DNA of 64,000 nucleotides from Tritrichomonas musculus (GCA_039105265.1 JAPFFF010000048.1:1054001-1118000), one strand, 5' to 3'. Positions 21,297 to 31,501 are shown, counted from the first letter of the stretch. The notes: generated from the sequence alone by a model not told the origin. Translations and numbers: made by a program.

Positions 21297-21916
21297 AAGA
21301 AATTTTGGTGAAAATTTCTTGAAAAATGCGGAAATTTTAAATCAATACGTTATCACTATTTTACTAATATGAATATCTTTTTAATTTGTTTTTATTTGTT
21401 TATATATATATTAAATAAAGTATTTACTAAAATAGTTATATTGAAATAATTATAAATTATCATATTAAAGAAAATAAATATTAAAATAATTATAGATATA
21501 AATTCAAAGATGGTAGTTTAATAGAAAATTTATATAAATAAATATTTCAATATTTTTCATTATAGTATTATTATATTATTATTTATTATAAATTAATATT
21601 AGCAAAAAATATGAAAATTAAAACAATTTACATAATATTTGAATTCATAAATATATATATGCAATAAATATTTCTTTATTATTTCAATTAAAAAAAATAA
21701 TTGTTTCAATATTGATAGAGAAAATAACGAATACTATTCAATTTTTTATATTATATAAACTTTATATATATCATGATTAAAATAGGAAAAAAATAATAAT
21801 GTATTTAAATATTTAATTTTTTAACATGATATTAATTATTATTCATTTTCGAAGATATTTTAATTTTCCACAAAATTCGATATAATTCATGTAAAGATTA
21901 AATCCCTGCTGGTCAA
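21297..21916. other. AT-rich intergenic DNA
   Basis: Very AT-rich with no coding frame. The stretch at about 21836-21890 resembles 29115-29165, downstream of the paralogous BTB-like gene, so part of it is a diverged duplicated 3' flank. Confidence 0.5.
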
Positions 21917-22435
21917 TTAATTCTGGTCAATTTTTATCCAATGAATTTTGTCGTTAGAAATTTCTATCACCCAGCTCTTGATTTTACCAATATTAGGAGG
22001 ATCACCTGATGATTTTATTGTGTAACTTGTTATTTCAATTTCCATGTTTTTGAAATCAAAACAAACCCAGAAATCTGCTTCTCTTATTTTAGGCATATAT
22101 AAACCATGAGTATCCAATAAATACTTAGGATGATGTGATCCAGAAATTGAATTTGATGTCACTTCAATTGTGCCATTGTCATGAATGTTTCCTCCTGTTT
22201 TATCAGTTAGATATTTAATGATGCCATTGAATTCATTTTGTTCTTGGTGATTGAATACTTTTATTTCATATCCCAGCGCTGGATTTTCCTGTAGAAGATT
22301 TCTCCTGATGCTTGACTGCTCGTCTAATTTGTCAAAAATAGAAACTTTCAAGTCATCCCTCAACTGGCTAAAAAATGAAAGTTGTGCATCAGGGTTCATT
22401 TGATTGAAAATTGAAACTTGACTTTTTAGCTCCAA
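21917..22435 (-). pseudogene. F5/8 type C-like (discoidin) tail fragment of a BTB-family gene
   Basis: Minus-strand frame of 172 codons. It begins inside a repeat helix (KSQVSIFNQMNPDAQLSFFS) that matches the C-terminal repeats of the gene at 29166-30512. It then enters the conserved trichomonad discoidin-like tail (GYEIKVFNHQEQNEFNGIIK, ADFWVCFDFKNMEIEITSY, KSWVIEISNDKIHWIKID). The first codons lack the BTB head and coil. The end is cut by a TAA next to a small tandem duplication of AATTGACCAG, about 60 residues short of the usual domain end. It is truncated at both ends, hence called a pseudogene. The missing head may lie in the paralogue at 29-30.5 kb. Confidence 0.8.
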
Positions 22436-22464
22436 TTGATTAAATATTGAAAGCTTTGTCTTTT

Positions 22465-22607
22465 AATTGCACTATTCAATTTTCAAATTGATTCTTAAAT
22501 TTATTGGATACAATTTAATGCAAAAATTGAAACTTTCAAGTAATTTTCATTTGAAAATTGAATAGTGCAATTATTGCATTAAATTGTATCCAATAAATTT
22601 AAGAATC
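22465..22607. repeat. Interleaved perfect inverted repeats (A-B-A'-B')
   Basis: A 24-bp block (22465-22488) is the exact reverse complement of 22549-22572, and a 34-bp block (22490-22523) is the exact reverse complement of 22574-22607. Because the order is A B A' B', the two stems cross rather than nest. Sequence in and just after B' (about 22580-22611) is identical to about 31 bp inside the pseudokinase gene (20874-20904). It is non-coding and presumably a product of nested inversion-duplications. Confidence 0.9.
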
Positions 22608-22884
22608 AAAGCATGGTAAAAATATTAAATTAAAACGGAAAATACTTGTAATGCAAATCAGTAATTAAACTCAGGACATTTTTTAATCATTAGATTTTAT
22701 GATGAATTTTTGCACAAAATCTCACCATGTTTCGTATTATTAAAAAGCCAAATAAAATAATTTTGAAAAGTTTACAAATCATTTTATCCCAGAAAAAGAA
22801 CGATAGAAAAACCTTAATAATAATTTTGATAAATTTCAAATATATATTTGTTCTGATTATTCATATAAAATATTTTTAATTACC

Positions 22885-24432
22885 TCAAAATGGAGTAGTA
22901 TATGCAGAATTTGGAGCATCGTATGGTAAATAGCTCGGGCTTTCAATAGCTGGAGGAGGAAACGCATCATTTTGAGGTTGGTTGTTATAATCAAATGCAT
23001 TAATATTGTGATTACTTGGACAACAATCATCTTCGTCATCTTCAATTTTTTCTTGATCTGAGAGTTCTTTTTCATCGTTGTTCTTAGTTATATCATCTTT
23101 AAAATCTTTTTTGGACGGATTTCCTTGATGAGAATCCTGATTTATATAAACAACTTGTGTCTTATTCCTGTTCTTTCTTACAATGATACATATGAGGACG
23201 ATTAAAATTATTACGATTGCAGAAGCACTAATCACTGAAAGTATGATAATTTTCTTTTTCTTATTGATTCCTGTTGATTGGTTTGAGTTTTGATTAACTA
23301 CATCTATATCATTTGGAGATTCAACTGAATATTGATCTGAATTGTAATCTAATGAAATTGTAGGTTTATTATCAATTTGATTCCATGCATTTTGGTTATA
23401 ACTCTCTGTACGTATAACAATATTTTCTTTATCAAGTACTGATAAAGAAATATCATCATTACTTTTAATACTAATGTTAATTAAAGGAAGAACACTTTCA
23501 TTTGGCACAAAATCTTGAGTTAAATAAAGACTATATTGAATTGATAAAGAAACAACACAAATAGATTTGAACCAAGAATTTGGTATTGGCGATGATGTAA
23601 ATGTTTGATAGTTTGATTCTTCTTGAGGAAAATCTTGATTTGAAAACGCAAAATTGACATTATTTGTTGAAAATGAAAGTCTGATTGTTTGCTTTTTATC
23701 GACAATTAATCCAAATTCATTAGCAGATATTTTTACTTTGTTCCTAATTGAATATAAAGATTCAAAAGATATTGGATCAACAAGTAAATTTGCCGATTGA
23801 ATTTCAAATGAATTTAATTGAAATTGACAATTTCTTAAATAAATATAAGGACAGTCGATATCTGACTTAAATTTCAGATTATATTGATCGAAAATAGCTA
23901 AAAATGACACTTTATTTGACATTGATCCTTCTATTTCGATAGTACTTGTTTTTTTATTTTTTTTCTTTGAAATTATATATGATTCAGAATCATTAAGAAC
24001 TTTTAAAATACTACTGGATAACATTGATATTTGAGAAAACATATTTTTTGGTTTTTCAGAATTTTCTAATTTTGTATATATATCTTCACCATTCAATACA
24101 TAGACAGCCATTTTATTTTTTAGCTTATTAAAATCAATTTCATTATCAACTTCAATAGCATATATAATTAAAACTTCTGTATTTTTATTGACATTTTCCA
24201 AAGCATCATCAATATCCAATTTTTTGTATGTGCATAAAAATGCTTGATAAGCCTTAGAAATATCGCTAGCTTGATCTCTTGTGAAATTCAAATTCTTATA
24301 TATTCCAGTATTAAAATAATTTTCAAAATTGCTACTGATTTGGTTGCATTGTGATTTATCATTATCATCAGCTAAAAGAATTGTGAATTTTGGAAATGAT
24401 TTAATGCTAAATAAAAGAAGATATAGCAGCAT
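22885..24432 (-). CDS. Type I membrane protein of unknown function, 515 aa
   Basis: The ATG at 24432 is chosen because it begins a good signal peptide (MLLYLLLFSIKSFP) and lies 3 bp after a TCATTT initiator-like site. A large ectodomain of about 375 residues follows, rich in Asn/Ser/Ile, with no recognised domain. A single membrane helix lies near residues 390-416 (IIILSVISASAIVIILIVLI) with RKNRNK stop-transfer. The cytoplasmic tail of about 100 residues is acidic, has a CC pair and ends in a Pro/Tyr-rich stretch (PPPAIESPSYLPYDAP). Topology resembles the Pmp-like adhesin at 32.7-35.4 kb, suggesting a surface receptor or adhesin, but the ectodomain is not recognisably a beta-helix. Confidence 0.8.
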   Translation of the reverse strand: MLLYLLLFSIKSFPKFTILLADDNDKSQCNQISSNFENYFNTGIYKNLNFTRDQASDISKAYQAFLCTYKKLDIDDALENVNKNTEVLIIYAIEVDNEIDFNKLKNKMAVYVLNGEDIYTKLENSEKPKNMFSQISMLSSSILKVLNDSESYIISKKKNKKTSTIEIEGSMSNKVSFLAIFDQYNLKFKSDIDCPYIYLRNCQFQLNSFEIQSANLLVDPISFESLYSIRNKVKISANEFGLIVDKKQTIRLSFSTNNVNFAFSNQDFPQEESNYQTFTSSPIPNSWFKSICVVSLSIQYSLYLTQDFVPNESVLPLINISIKSNDDISLSVLDKENIVIRTESYNQNAWNQIDNKPTISLDYNSDQYSVESPNDIDVVNQNSNQSTGINKKKKIIILSVISASAIVIILIVLICIIVRKNRNKTQVVYINQDSHQGNPSKKDFKDDITKNNDEKELSDQEKIEDDEDDCCPSNHNINAFDYNNQPQNDAFPPPAIESPSYLPYDAPNSAYTTPF

Positions 24433-24435
24433 TAA

Positions 24436-24441
24436 AAATGA
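24436..24441 (-). promoter_or_regulatory. Inr-like TCATTT before the membrane protein start
   Basis: On the minus strand TCATTT matches the trichomonad initiator TCA(+1)YTW and sits only 3 bp from the ATG at 24432. Such very short 5' leaders are typical of trichomonad mRNAs. Motif match only. Confidence 0.5.
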
Positions 24442-24759
24442 TATATTATTTTCAAATAGAATTGAAATCAACCATCTTCTGAAACCAAATGAATAGAATA
24501 AAGAGAATCGCAGAAAGTAATTCAATTTTGAAAAGATTTTTTTAAATTTTTGATAGAAATTCAGAATTCAATCTTGCGATTTATTTTAGCACAAATACCG
24601 ATTGCATCGTTCAATAATTTTAGATTTTAAAATATTTATTTTATTGAGTAATATTTCTTGATTATCTTTTTTCTTAATTACTTTGAGTATATTATATATA
24701 TGAATTATTAAAAAACAAATAATGACATTTTGGAAATAGATATAATTCTATGTATTTAT

Positions 24760-26589
24760 TTATAAATCATTTTTTTTGTCTTCTTCTGGTTCTACAAATG
24801 ATTTTTCTTCGGTATCATTTTGGTCTGTTTCATTAAGTACATTTATACTTTTTGTTTCACTAGTATTATTATCAATGTTGTTAACTATATCTGATTTATC
24901 GCCACTAGCTTCTTTCATCTTATCATACACAAACTTAATTGGTTTTATGACGAAAAATATACCAAAGAATATTGAAATACCAGCAGATAAAGCATAAGCA
25001 TACATCATTCTTGGAACATTTGTTTTATCGGTATAATATAAAAGGCAGTATGTTCCGATATTAACAATAAAATGAGATAAAAATGAATAACATGTTGCTC
25101 TTCCGCCAAAACTTAGAGCTTGTAATAAAGTTTGAATATTAAATCTCACCCAAGCAATTGGAGCTTCTATGTTTGCATTTTTCATCATTTTTGATGATGC
25201 TTCAATAAATGAAGGACTTTTGGAGAATATTGATGCTATTTGTTTACAGAAAATTTGAATTAATGCAAATGTGAAAAATCCCCAGGCAAGATTAAGCCAG
25301 CAGCCATGAATATTTAATCTTAAAAATCTATGATAACGACCAGAAGAGAATGCATAAGAAGATGTTGGTAATAATGACATTGACATGGCAAGTCTAAATG
25401 AATCTGTAAATTGTGCTAATCTAAAAACTGTATTAAAACCTGACATGGCATCGGTAAAACTAGTCGTATCTGAATGCTTGGTTATTTCTCCCATGAATTT
25501 TCTTTGTAAGATTGATGGAATACTCCTTGAACAATTAGAAACAAGTTGAGAAACACCAACACTTAATGCTGGTTTTGTATGTGGTGAAAATTTCTTAAAC
25601 AAACCACTCAATTTTGGCTTAACTGCTGGTTTGAAATTTGAGCAACAATTTTTCTTTTCACTTTCTTTTGTTTCTTTGCCATCTATCATGGGCTCCTTTA
25701 AATCATTCAATTCAGTTGAATCATTTTTTTCTTCATCATCTTTTTGGAAGAAATACATGCAAAAGAAAACAATTCCTGGGAGAGCTTCAGAACATATTGT
25801 AGCAAGCGAAGCTCCTCTGATTCCAATTTTAAAAACGAATAAAAATAATGGGCAAAAGACGAACATATTCAAAACAAATGTTGAAATTTGTGCAATGCAA
25901 ACCAAAAAAGTTCTTCCTTCTGCTTGTAGGCAACCACAAAACATTAAAAAAATGCAAGAAACTGTAGAACAACTTGATAAAATGACAAGATAATCGAATC
26001 CCATTTGCAAAATTTCATCATCTGAACCAAACCATTTTCCTAATGGTTTTGCAATTGGAATAATTAGTGCTGGAACAATCATTCCACTTACAAAACAGCA
26101 TCTAAAAAGATCACAAATTACTTGACCGGCTTCATGCCCTTTTTTCTGTCCAAATAATGATGATATTTTTTGTGATGCTGAACAGTTCATGAAATAGCCA
26201 AAAGCTCTTCCTAAACTATCAAGATTTGCGAATAAAGAGACAGCTGCCATGCCTTTTTCGCCAAGAGCTTTTGAAACCCAGTAAGTGTTAACAATTCCAT
26301 ACATTGATGAAACAAATTGAGAAATTAATGGGCCAAGTGCAAGTACAATAAGTGTCAATAAAGGAGGTCTTCCTCCAAGTCTATAATTTTCATCCTTTTT
26401 TTTCTTTCCTGTTTTAGGATTTATTTCATCATCTTTTTGTGAATTATCTTCTTCCACGACTCTTCCATTTTGATCATTTATATTATCATTATTTTGAAGG
26501 CTATTGCCATTTTCATCTGTTCCATGTATTGGTCCAAATGATTGTGATGACATTAAACTAATTTCTGAGTCTTCTATTTTTTTACTCAT
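24760..26589 (-). CDS. MATE-family efflux transporter, 609 aa
   Basis: ATG at 26589, TAA at 24760. A polar N-terminus of about 75 residues is followed by a MATE core of 12 predicted membrane helices. The first contains LTLIVLALGPLISQFVSSMYG, and helices 4-6 include the LVCIAQISTFVLNMFVFCPL region. A charged cytosolic insert (KDDEEKNDSTELNDLKEPMI, then CCSNFKPAVKPK) separates the two halves. The C-terminal tail of about 70 residues is acidic. MATE proteins export organic cations and drugs in exchange for Na+ or H+; the substrate is unknown here. It is longer than a usual MATE (about 450-500) because of the N-tail, loop and C-tail. It is divergently oriented from the second MATE gene at 26957. 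Confidence 0.9.
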   Translation of the reverse strand: MSKKIEDSEISLMSSQSFGPIHGTDENGNSLQNNDNINDQNGRVVEEDNSQKDDEINPKTGKKKKDENYRLGGRPPLLTLIVLALGPLISQFVSSMYGIVNTYWVSKALGEKGMAAVSLFANLDSLGRAFGYFMNCSASQKISSLFGQKKGHEAGQVICDLFRCCFVSGMIVPALIIPIAKPLGKWFGSDDEILQMGFDYLVILSSCSTVSCIFLMFCGCLQAEGRTFLVCIAQISTFVLNMFVFCPLFLFVFKIGIRGASLATICSEALPGIVFFCMYFFQKDDEEKNDSTELNDLKEPMIDGKETKESEKKNCCSNFKPAVKPKLSGLFKKFSPHTKPALSVGVSQLVSNCSRSIPSILQRKFMGEITKHSDTTSFTDAMSGFNTVFRLAQFTDSFRLAMSMSLLPTSSYAFSSGRYHRFLRLNIHGCWLNLAWGFFTFALIQIFCKQIASIFSKSPSFIEASSKMMKNANIEAPIAWVRFNIQTLLQALSFGGRATCYSFLSHFIVNIGTYCLLYYTDKTNVPRMMYAYALSAGISIFFGIFFVIKPIKFVYDKMKEASGDKSDIVNNIDNNTSETKSINVLNETDQNDTEEKSFVEPEEDKKNDL

Positions 26590-26956
26590 TGATTATAATA
26601 ATATACAATTATATAAAAATGAATATATTATAAATTTTTGAATAGATTTTCTAAGGAGTCGCAATATACAATTTTTTCAATTAACTCAATGAATCTGAAT
26701 CATCATCACAAAATAAAATTTTTTTGTTATTTAATAAAATTACTTTTTTAAAAATAATATATATATATATATAATATTTATATTCATGTTTTGCAAACTC
26801 AGATAAAAAAACCAAACCTTTTTTTAATATTTTTTTTTTGAATCATTCAAAAAAATATTATATTTTCAATTCATTAATAAATTTTTGATAATGTCGCAAC
26901 ATTGAATATGATCTGGTTCAATTTCAAATTTTTATTATTATACCAAAAATAGATCA
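26590..26956. promoter_or_regulatory. Shared intergenic region of the divergent MATE pair
   Basis: This 367-bp AT-rich gap separates two head-to-head MATE genes, so it must hold both promoters. It contains an (AT)n run at about 26757-26773 and several T tracts. No clear TCAYTW initiator lies close to either ATG (both are preceded by TCA directly at the start). Shared regulation is an inference from geometry only. Confidence 0.5.
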
Positions 26957-28441
26957 ATGTGGAAAAATGGGTTATCTAGATCATCATCATTGAGTAATAA
27001 AGATTCTTTTATGCATTTAGATGACGATCGATTTACAAAGCATCATCCATTTAAAAATTTGGTTATAATGAGTTTCGGTCCATTTCTTTCAACTGCAGGC
27101 ATTTCAATTCTTGATAGTATTGAATTGATGCTGATTTCAAAAAGATTTAAAAATAATCCAAATTCATATGCAGTTCAAATTATTGGTCTTAGTTTTTTTA
27201 TCTTTTCAATTTGCCTTGATATTGGTTTATTTTTAACACAAGCTATTGTAGCTAGATCAACGTCTTTAATTGGTGAAGGAAGAAAAAAAGATGGATGTCA
27301 ATTAATAACAGATCTTTATCGACTATCTATTCTCGTTAATATTGTTGCATCAATCATCATTAATTTTTGTGCTAGACCATTGTTACTTTTTTCAGGATGC
27401 CCTGAAGATTTAATAGAACAGGTTTTTTTATTAGTTATAGTTACAGTAGCGCCATTATGCATGACAACACTTTTTCATATGTCAACTGGTTTTTTACAAG
27501 CAAATGGAAGACCTGTTATGAATGGATTATTCCAACTTGCCGCAAAAGTATTACAAACTTTTATTATGACTCCAATTCTTCAATATGGAATTAAAGTAGA
27601 TGTTACACTATCCAATTTATCAATGTCAGTTTCGCAATCATTTTTTGGATTATTATTATTTATTTTAATATATCAAGGAAAGTTTATATTAAAGCCAACA
27701 TTTGATATGTGGTTTAATCCTTTCCATCCAGAACTGAAAAAAGCATTAATTTATTCTCTTCCTTCAATTCCAGCTTATGTATATTCATTAATTCCACCAA
27801 TTTTTATTTTACGCTATATGACACAAGCCTCAAAAACAGAAACAATTAAAACAGATGTAATTGCTGTTTATACAATTATACAAAAAATGGTATTAATTGG
27901 ATTAGCTATACCCCAAGCAGTTTCAATTGGATTTCTAACATCAACTACACATGCTTTAGCCGTTTCAAACTATAAAAGAGTTATAGATACACTAAAATAT
28001 GCAGCACTAATAATGATTTGCTTTTTGGTGATTTATATTCCTTTATTAGTTTTCAGACCTTTATGGTTTGCAGCATTATTTGTATCCCAAGAATCCGAAT
28101 TAAAAATGGCAGAAAAAATGTTACCAATTCCATTTTATACTTTTTCAATAACAGCTATGAACATGTTTTGTAATAACTTTTTTGTTGCAATTGGAAAACC
28201 TTTCATTTCTTTGTTTAATTCGACAATTCAATTAATATCAATATGTATTGCTTCAAAAGTACTATTGATTTTATTTCCTACAGATCCAGCAAAAGAAATG
28301 TTTTCATATACGGCATGCGATTGCATTACTTTGGTTTTAACATTAATATTTTTCATCATTAATTTCATTCCATTATACAAAAAATATAAGAATTCGGTAA
28401 ATGATTATCCTCTACAGTCAACAACAATAGTTCCTGTTTGA
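26957..28441 (+). CDS. MATE-family efflux transporter, 494 aa
   Basis: ATG at 26957, TGA at 28439-28441. After a soluble N-terminus of 30-35 residues (LSRSSSLSNKDSF) there are about 12 hydrophobic helices in two halves: NLVIMSFGPFLSTAGISILD, FHMSTGFLQANGRPVMNGLF, ALIYSLPSIPAYVYSLIPPI. The GFLQANGRP loop is a typical MATE feature and parallels GCLQAEGRT in the neighbour. It lacks the long central insert and tails of that paralogue, so the pair is diverged rather than a recent tandem copy. Predicted antiporter in plasma or organelle membrane, substrate unknown. Confidence 0.9.
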   Translation: MWKNGLSRSSSLSNKDSFMHLDDDRFTKHHPFKNLVIMSFGPFLSTAGISILDSIELMLISKRFKNNPNSYAVQIIGLSFFIFSICLDIGLFLTQAIVARSTSLIGEGRKKDGCQLITDLYRLSILVNIVASIIINFCARPLLLFSGCPEDLIEQVFLLVIVTVAPLCMTTLFHMSTGFLQANGRPVMNGLFQLAAKVLQTFIMTPILQYGIKVDVTLSNLSMSVSQSFFGLLLFILIYQGKFILKPTFDMWFNPFHPELKKALIYSLPSIPAYVYSLIPPIFILRYMTQASKTETIKTDVIAVYTIIQKMVLIGLAIPQAVSIGFLTSTTHALAVSNYKRVIDTLKYAALIMICFLVIYIPLLVFRPLWFAALFVSQESELKMAEKMLPIPFYTFSITAMNMFCNNFFVAIGKPFISLFNSTIQLISICIASKVLLILFPTDPAKEMFSYTACDCITLVLTLIFFIINFIPLYKKYKNSVNDYPLQSTTIVPV

Positions 28442-28635
28442 TCTCATACAAATTATATCACAATATGTTCCAATATTATTTTTATTCTTTGTATTAAACT
28501 AATTAACAATAATAAATAGTAGATGCAACTAATGTTATATACAGTTTGGAATAAAAAGTGGTAAGAATTTATAAAAATTCAATTTTTCTTATAAATTATT
28601 AAAGTTATTTATTAATAATATAAAACACTATAATA

Positions 28636-28896
28636 TCATTTTTGTATAAAATTAAAATTGAAATATTTTTCAGAATGAAAAAAAATGTCATTGGTTTGCT
28701 TGTCTGTGATTATTAATTCTATTTCATATGGATTTTCAGATATTTTCTTTTTTAGCTGATAGTTTTCAATTTTCATAGGTTGAATATCAATATTAAATTG
28801 ACTGTAAAAGTCTGCATCATCTGAACTCTCTTCGTCAGAGAACCCACCATCTAAATGAAGGAAATCACCTTCTTCTAAATTATGTATACTTATCAA
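28636..28896 (-). pseudogene. Duplicated N-terminal fragment of the triple-pseudokinase gene
   Basis: Positions 28681-28896 are about 97-98% identical to 21003-21218, the 5' coding end of the pseudokinase gene (shared GGFSDEESSDD, then KIENYQLKKKISENPYEIEL). Beyond ITDKQTNDIFF the frame runs into unrelated sequence and stops. The original start is also lost at the other junction. The fragment has no kinase domain left. The high identity marks a recent partial duplication that also involves the neighbouring BTB/F5/8 gene. Confidence 0.9.
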
Positions 28897-28897
28897 T

Positions 28898-29025
28898 TAG
28901 ATCCTTATTGAACACGGAGGTTGAGATCTAAATAATATTGTACATCAGAAAAAAAGTCCAAAACATTTTTGTAGATGCTCATGCCTTTTTACTTTATATC
29001 AACAAGCAGAAATATTATTAACCTA
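28898..29025 (+). pseudogene. Possible ankyrin-repeat scrap
   Basis: A plus-strand frame reads ILIEHGG, one stop, DLNNIVHQKKSPKHF and later QQAEILLT. This resembles the end of one ankyrin repeat and the beginning and end of the next (LIEHGADLNN..., AEILL). It is short, with an internal stop and poor TPLH motif, so the call is tentative. Confidence 0.3.
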
Positions 29026-29165
29026 TTAATCATTCTTTTTTGTTACTTACTAGCAAAAAAATTATAGTTTATATATAAATGGAAATATTTATAAAGTTTC
29101 TGAGTTTTTCTGTTAATATAATATTTATTATTCATGTTTGAAGAAGTTTTAGTTTTCCATAAAAT

Positions 29166-30512
29166 TCAATCCTGACTTTTTAGCTCCAATTGATTGAAAA
29201 TTGAAACTTGACTTTTTAGCTCCAATTGATTAAATATTGAAAGCTTTGTCTTTTCATCCAACTGGCTAAATAAGAAGATTTTTTTATCTGATTCAAGTTG
29301 ATTGATGAAAGAAACCTTCATTTTTTCTTCCATTTGATTGAAAAACAAAATTTTGTTTTTAGTTTCTAATTGGCTGAAAACAGAATTCAGCAATTTTGGC
29401 TCCAAATTAGTTAAAATCAACTTATTTGTTGTACTTATCAAATCAAAAGAACTTTTAATTTCCAAAACTGACTTCTTTAATTCTTCATTTTCCTCACGAT
29501 ACTTTTTCACATTTGCAGCTTCAATTTTTTTCTCCTTAGTCAACTTCTCAATTTTTGATTCAAATTCATTTACCAATTCTTTTTTTTGCTTATTATATTT
29601 GGCCTCCATTTCACTCAATTGTAGCGCTTGTTGATTTTCTCTTTGGATCATTTTTTCTTCCATTTCATTCAATTTATTGATTTGAAAAAGTTTGAATTCT
29701 TCAAATTCACTCCTCATTTTGGCGTAATTGCCATCTTGCTCTTTTTGCTTTCTGTTCATTTCCTCGTTTTTTAAAAGCGTATCGTTTTGCATTTCATAGA
29801 CTGATCTAACAATTTGTTCGTTAATGAAATGGAAGTCAAAAATTTTTGAATACTTAAAAATTAACGTATTTAAAAATTCTGTTTTTATTTGGCCGAAATC
29901 AACATCTGCGAATAAAACTGAAGCTTTTCGGCCGTATTTGTCGAGACACTTAAAATAAAAATTGATTATTTTGTCGTCTGTCACTTTTTGACCTTCTTTT
30001 TGATGTGTTAAAATTCGATAAAGAATCGGAAAATTGAGAGATAACAAACAGTCGTCTTCAATGTAATCGGACAAATGGGCTGACAAAATGTCTTCATATG
30101 TATCTGTTTTGAATGATTTATCGTTTTGATAAATCGATAAAATTTGTATAATAATATCATTTAGATTGACTTCAATGTATTGGTACGTGGCTTCATTTAA
30201 TGAATCAATTTCGTATTTTTTGGCTAAATAGTTAAGAATTGAAACATTTTCTTTTTTAAGTGAAATTGGTTGGCGATGTACATAATTAATGAAATCAGTA
30301 ATAATTTCGTTTGGAATATTTAAATTATCATCTAATTCATCATCAAAAAGTTGAATATATTTTTTTGATTCGAATTCTTTTTGATGATTTAAAAAATAAT
30401 TGGAACTTTCTAGGAATAAATGAATATTAAAAGGGAAATGTTGATTTTTATATACGAAATAATGGGTGGTTTTAGCTTCACCACGAAGTTGAATTAATTG
30501 CTCTCTGGACAT
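29166..30512 (-). CDS. BTB-like / coiled-coil protein lacking its F5/8 tail, 448 aa
   Basis: ATG at 30512, TGA at 29166-29168. Residues 1-110 are a degenerate BTB-like domain (FVYKNQHFPFNIHLFLESS, EIITDFINYVHRQPI). Residues 110-245 are helical BACK-like sequence. Residues 245-360 form a strong coiled coil (NEEMNRKQKEQ, LSEMEAKYNKQKKEL). Residues 365-448 are five or six short repeats of the form KVSFINQLESDKK. The last two repeats are near-identical in DNA, and the frame ends immediately where related genes continue into a discoidin-like tail, such as the one left at 21917-22435. The product is therefore probably truncated by recombination between the repeats. Role unknown; BTB domains usually mediate protein assembly. 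Confidence 0.8.
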   Translation of the reverse strand: MSREQLIQLRGEAKTTHYFVYKNQHFPFNIHLFLESSNYFLNHQKEFESKKYIQLFDDELDDNLNIPNEIITDFINYVHRQPISLKKENVSILNYLAKKYEIDSLNEATYQYIEVNLNDIIIQILSIYQNDKSFKTDTYEDILSAHLSDYIEDDCLLSLNFPILYRILTHQKEGQKVTDDKIINFYFKCLDKYGRKASVLFADVDFGQIKTEFLNTLIFKYSKIFDFHFINEQIVRSVYEMQNDTLLKNEEMNRKQKEQDGNYAKMRSEFEEFKLFQINKLNEMEEKMIQRENQQALQLSEMEAKYNKQKKELVNEFESKIEKLTKEKKIEAANVKKYREENEELKKSVLEIKSSFDLISTTNKLILTNLEPKLLNSVFSQLETKNKILFFNQMEEKMKVSFINQLESDKKIFLFSQLDEKTKLSIFNQLELKSQVSIFNQLELKSQD

Positions 30513-30979
30513 TTCGTAGTTTTTTTTTTAGTCAAAAAAATTTTAATTTATTTTTTTTTTTTTTCAAATTTTTTTTGATAACAACAATTTCTCTCAATTT
30601 TTTATAAATTTGTAATTTGATTCATTTTAAATGAATGAAATGAAATTCTGAGCAAAATACAGACATTTATTAAAGAAAACATTTAACTGGAGCAAATTAC
30701 AGTGGATCATATAATCTGAGGAAACATTAAATTGAAGAATATGTGAAAAGAAATTATTCGAAAAGATACATTAAATTCTTTTATTACTTGCATCAAACAA
30801 AACAAATTACAAATTTCAAAATAATATCAGTTTTCAAAATAAGCATCAAATTTTGAATATTCTTTTCACAAACAACAAACTTTATAAGGAATTCAAAGTA
30901 ACAACTAATATTTGTGAAGCATTTGTTTAATATTTAAAAAAAGTAAAATACTTGTTTATTTTAAACAATTGCCAATTTA
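30513..30979. other. AT-rich intergenic DNA
   Basis: Upstream region of the minus-strand BTB gene. Poly(T)/poly(A) tracts near 30524-30560 precede its ATG. No other motif or gene was supported. Confidence 0.5.
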
Positions 30980-31165
30980 TTATAATTGAGCTTCTTTATA
31001 ATCAAAAAACTTAATCATCATTGATGATTCTTTTGAATTGGAATCATCCTTCTTAAGATTGATAATATGCAATACTGTAACAATTGACAAAACAGTTGCT
31101 ACTTCAGCAGCCACAACTAATCTTTTGTTATAATTATGCTTTTCAATTTTAATAGTTTTATTCAT
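30980..31165 (-). CDS. Possible small single-pass membrane protein, 61 aa
   Basis: ATG at 31165. It has a basic N-terminus (KIEKHNYNKRL), one hydrophobic helix of about 20 residues (VVAAEVATVLSIVTVLHIIN) and a polar, basic then acidic tail ending at a TAA at 30980. No family was recognised. It could be a genuine micro-protein or the membrane-tail relic of a larger surface protein. The upstream frame is open for only about 20 more codons without a better start. Confidence 0.35.
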   Translation of the reverse strand: MNKTIKIEKHNYNKRLVVAAEVATVLSIVTVLHIINLKKDDSNSKESSMMIKFFDYKEAQL

Positions 31166-31501
31166 GTTATTGGAAATAATATCATTTCCAACTTCTTTGT
31201 AGTTGATAATTTATGAATCAAAGAAAATGGAAATAAGTGACGATTTTATTTGCTATGGGCCATATTCTATATAATTTGAAAGATATCCAAAAATTATTTA
31301 AGACTATAATGCTTATAATTAATTTCAATTGCTAAATAAACAAACATATTCAAAAAAGGTGAAAATTGTACCATAATCTTCCGGGCAATTCTGATTTTAT
31401 ACTAGCGTAAAATAATCATTTAATTTTTGTGAACAATTTAAATTTAACGCATTCATTTTTCATATAAAATAAAAAAATTTTAAATTTATATCATTTTTTA
31501 T

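Noticed and set aside
22885-24525. Start of the membrane protein at 24525
   Set aside because: That codon is TTG; the ATG at 24432 begins the signal peptide and has an initiator-like site before it.
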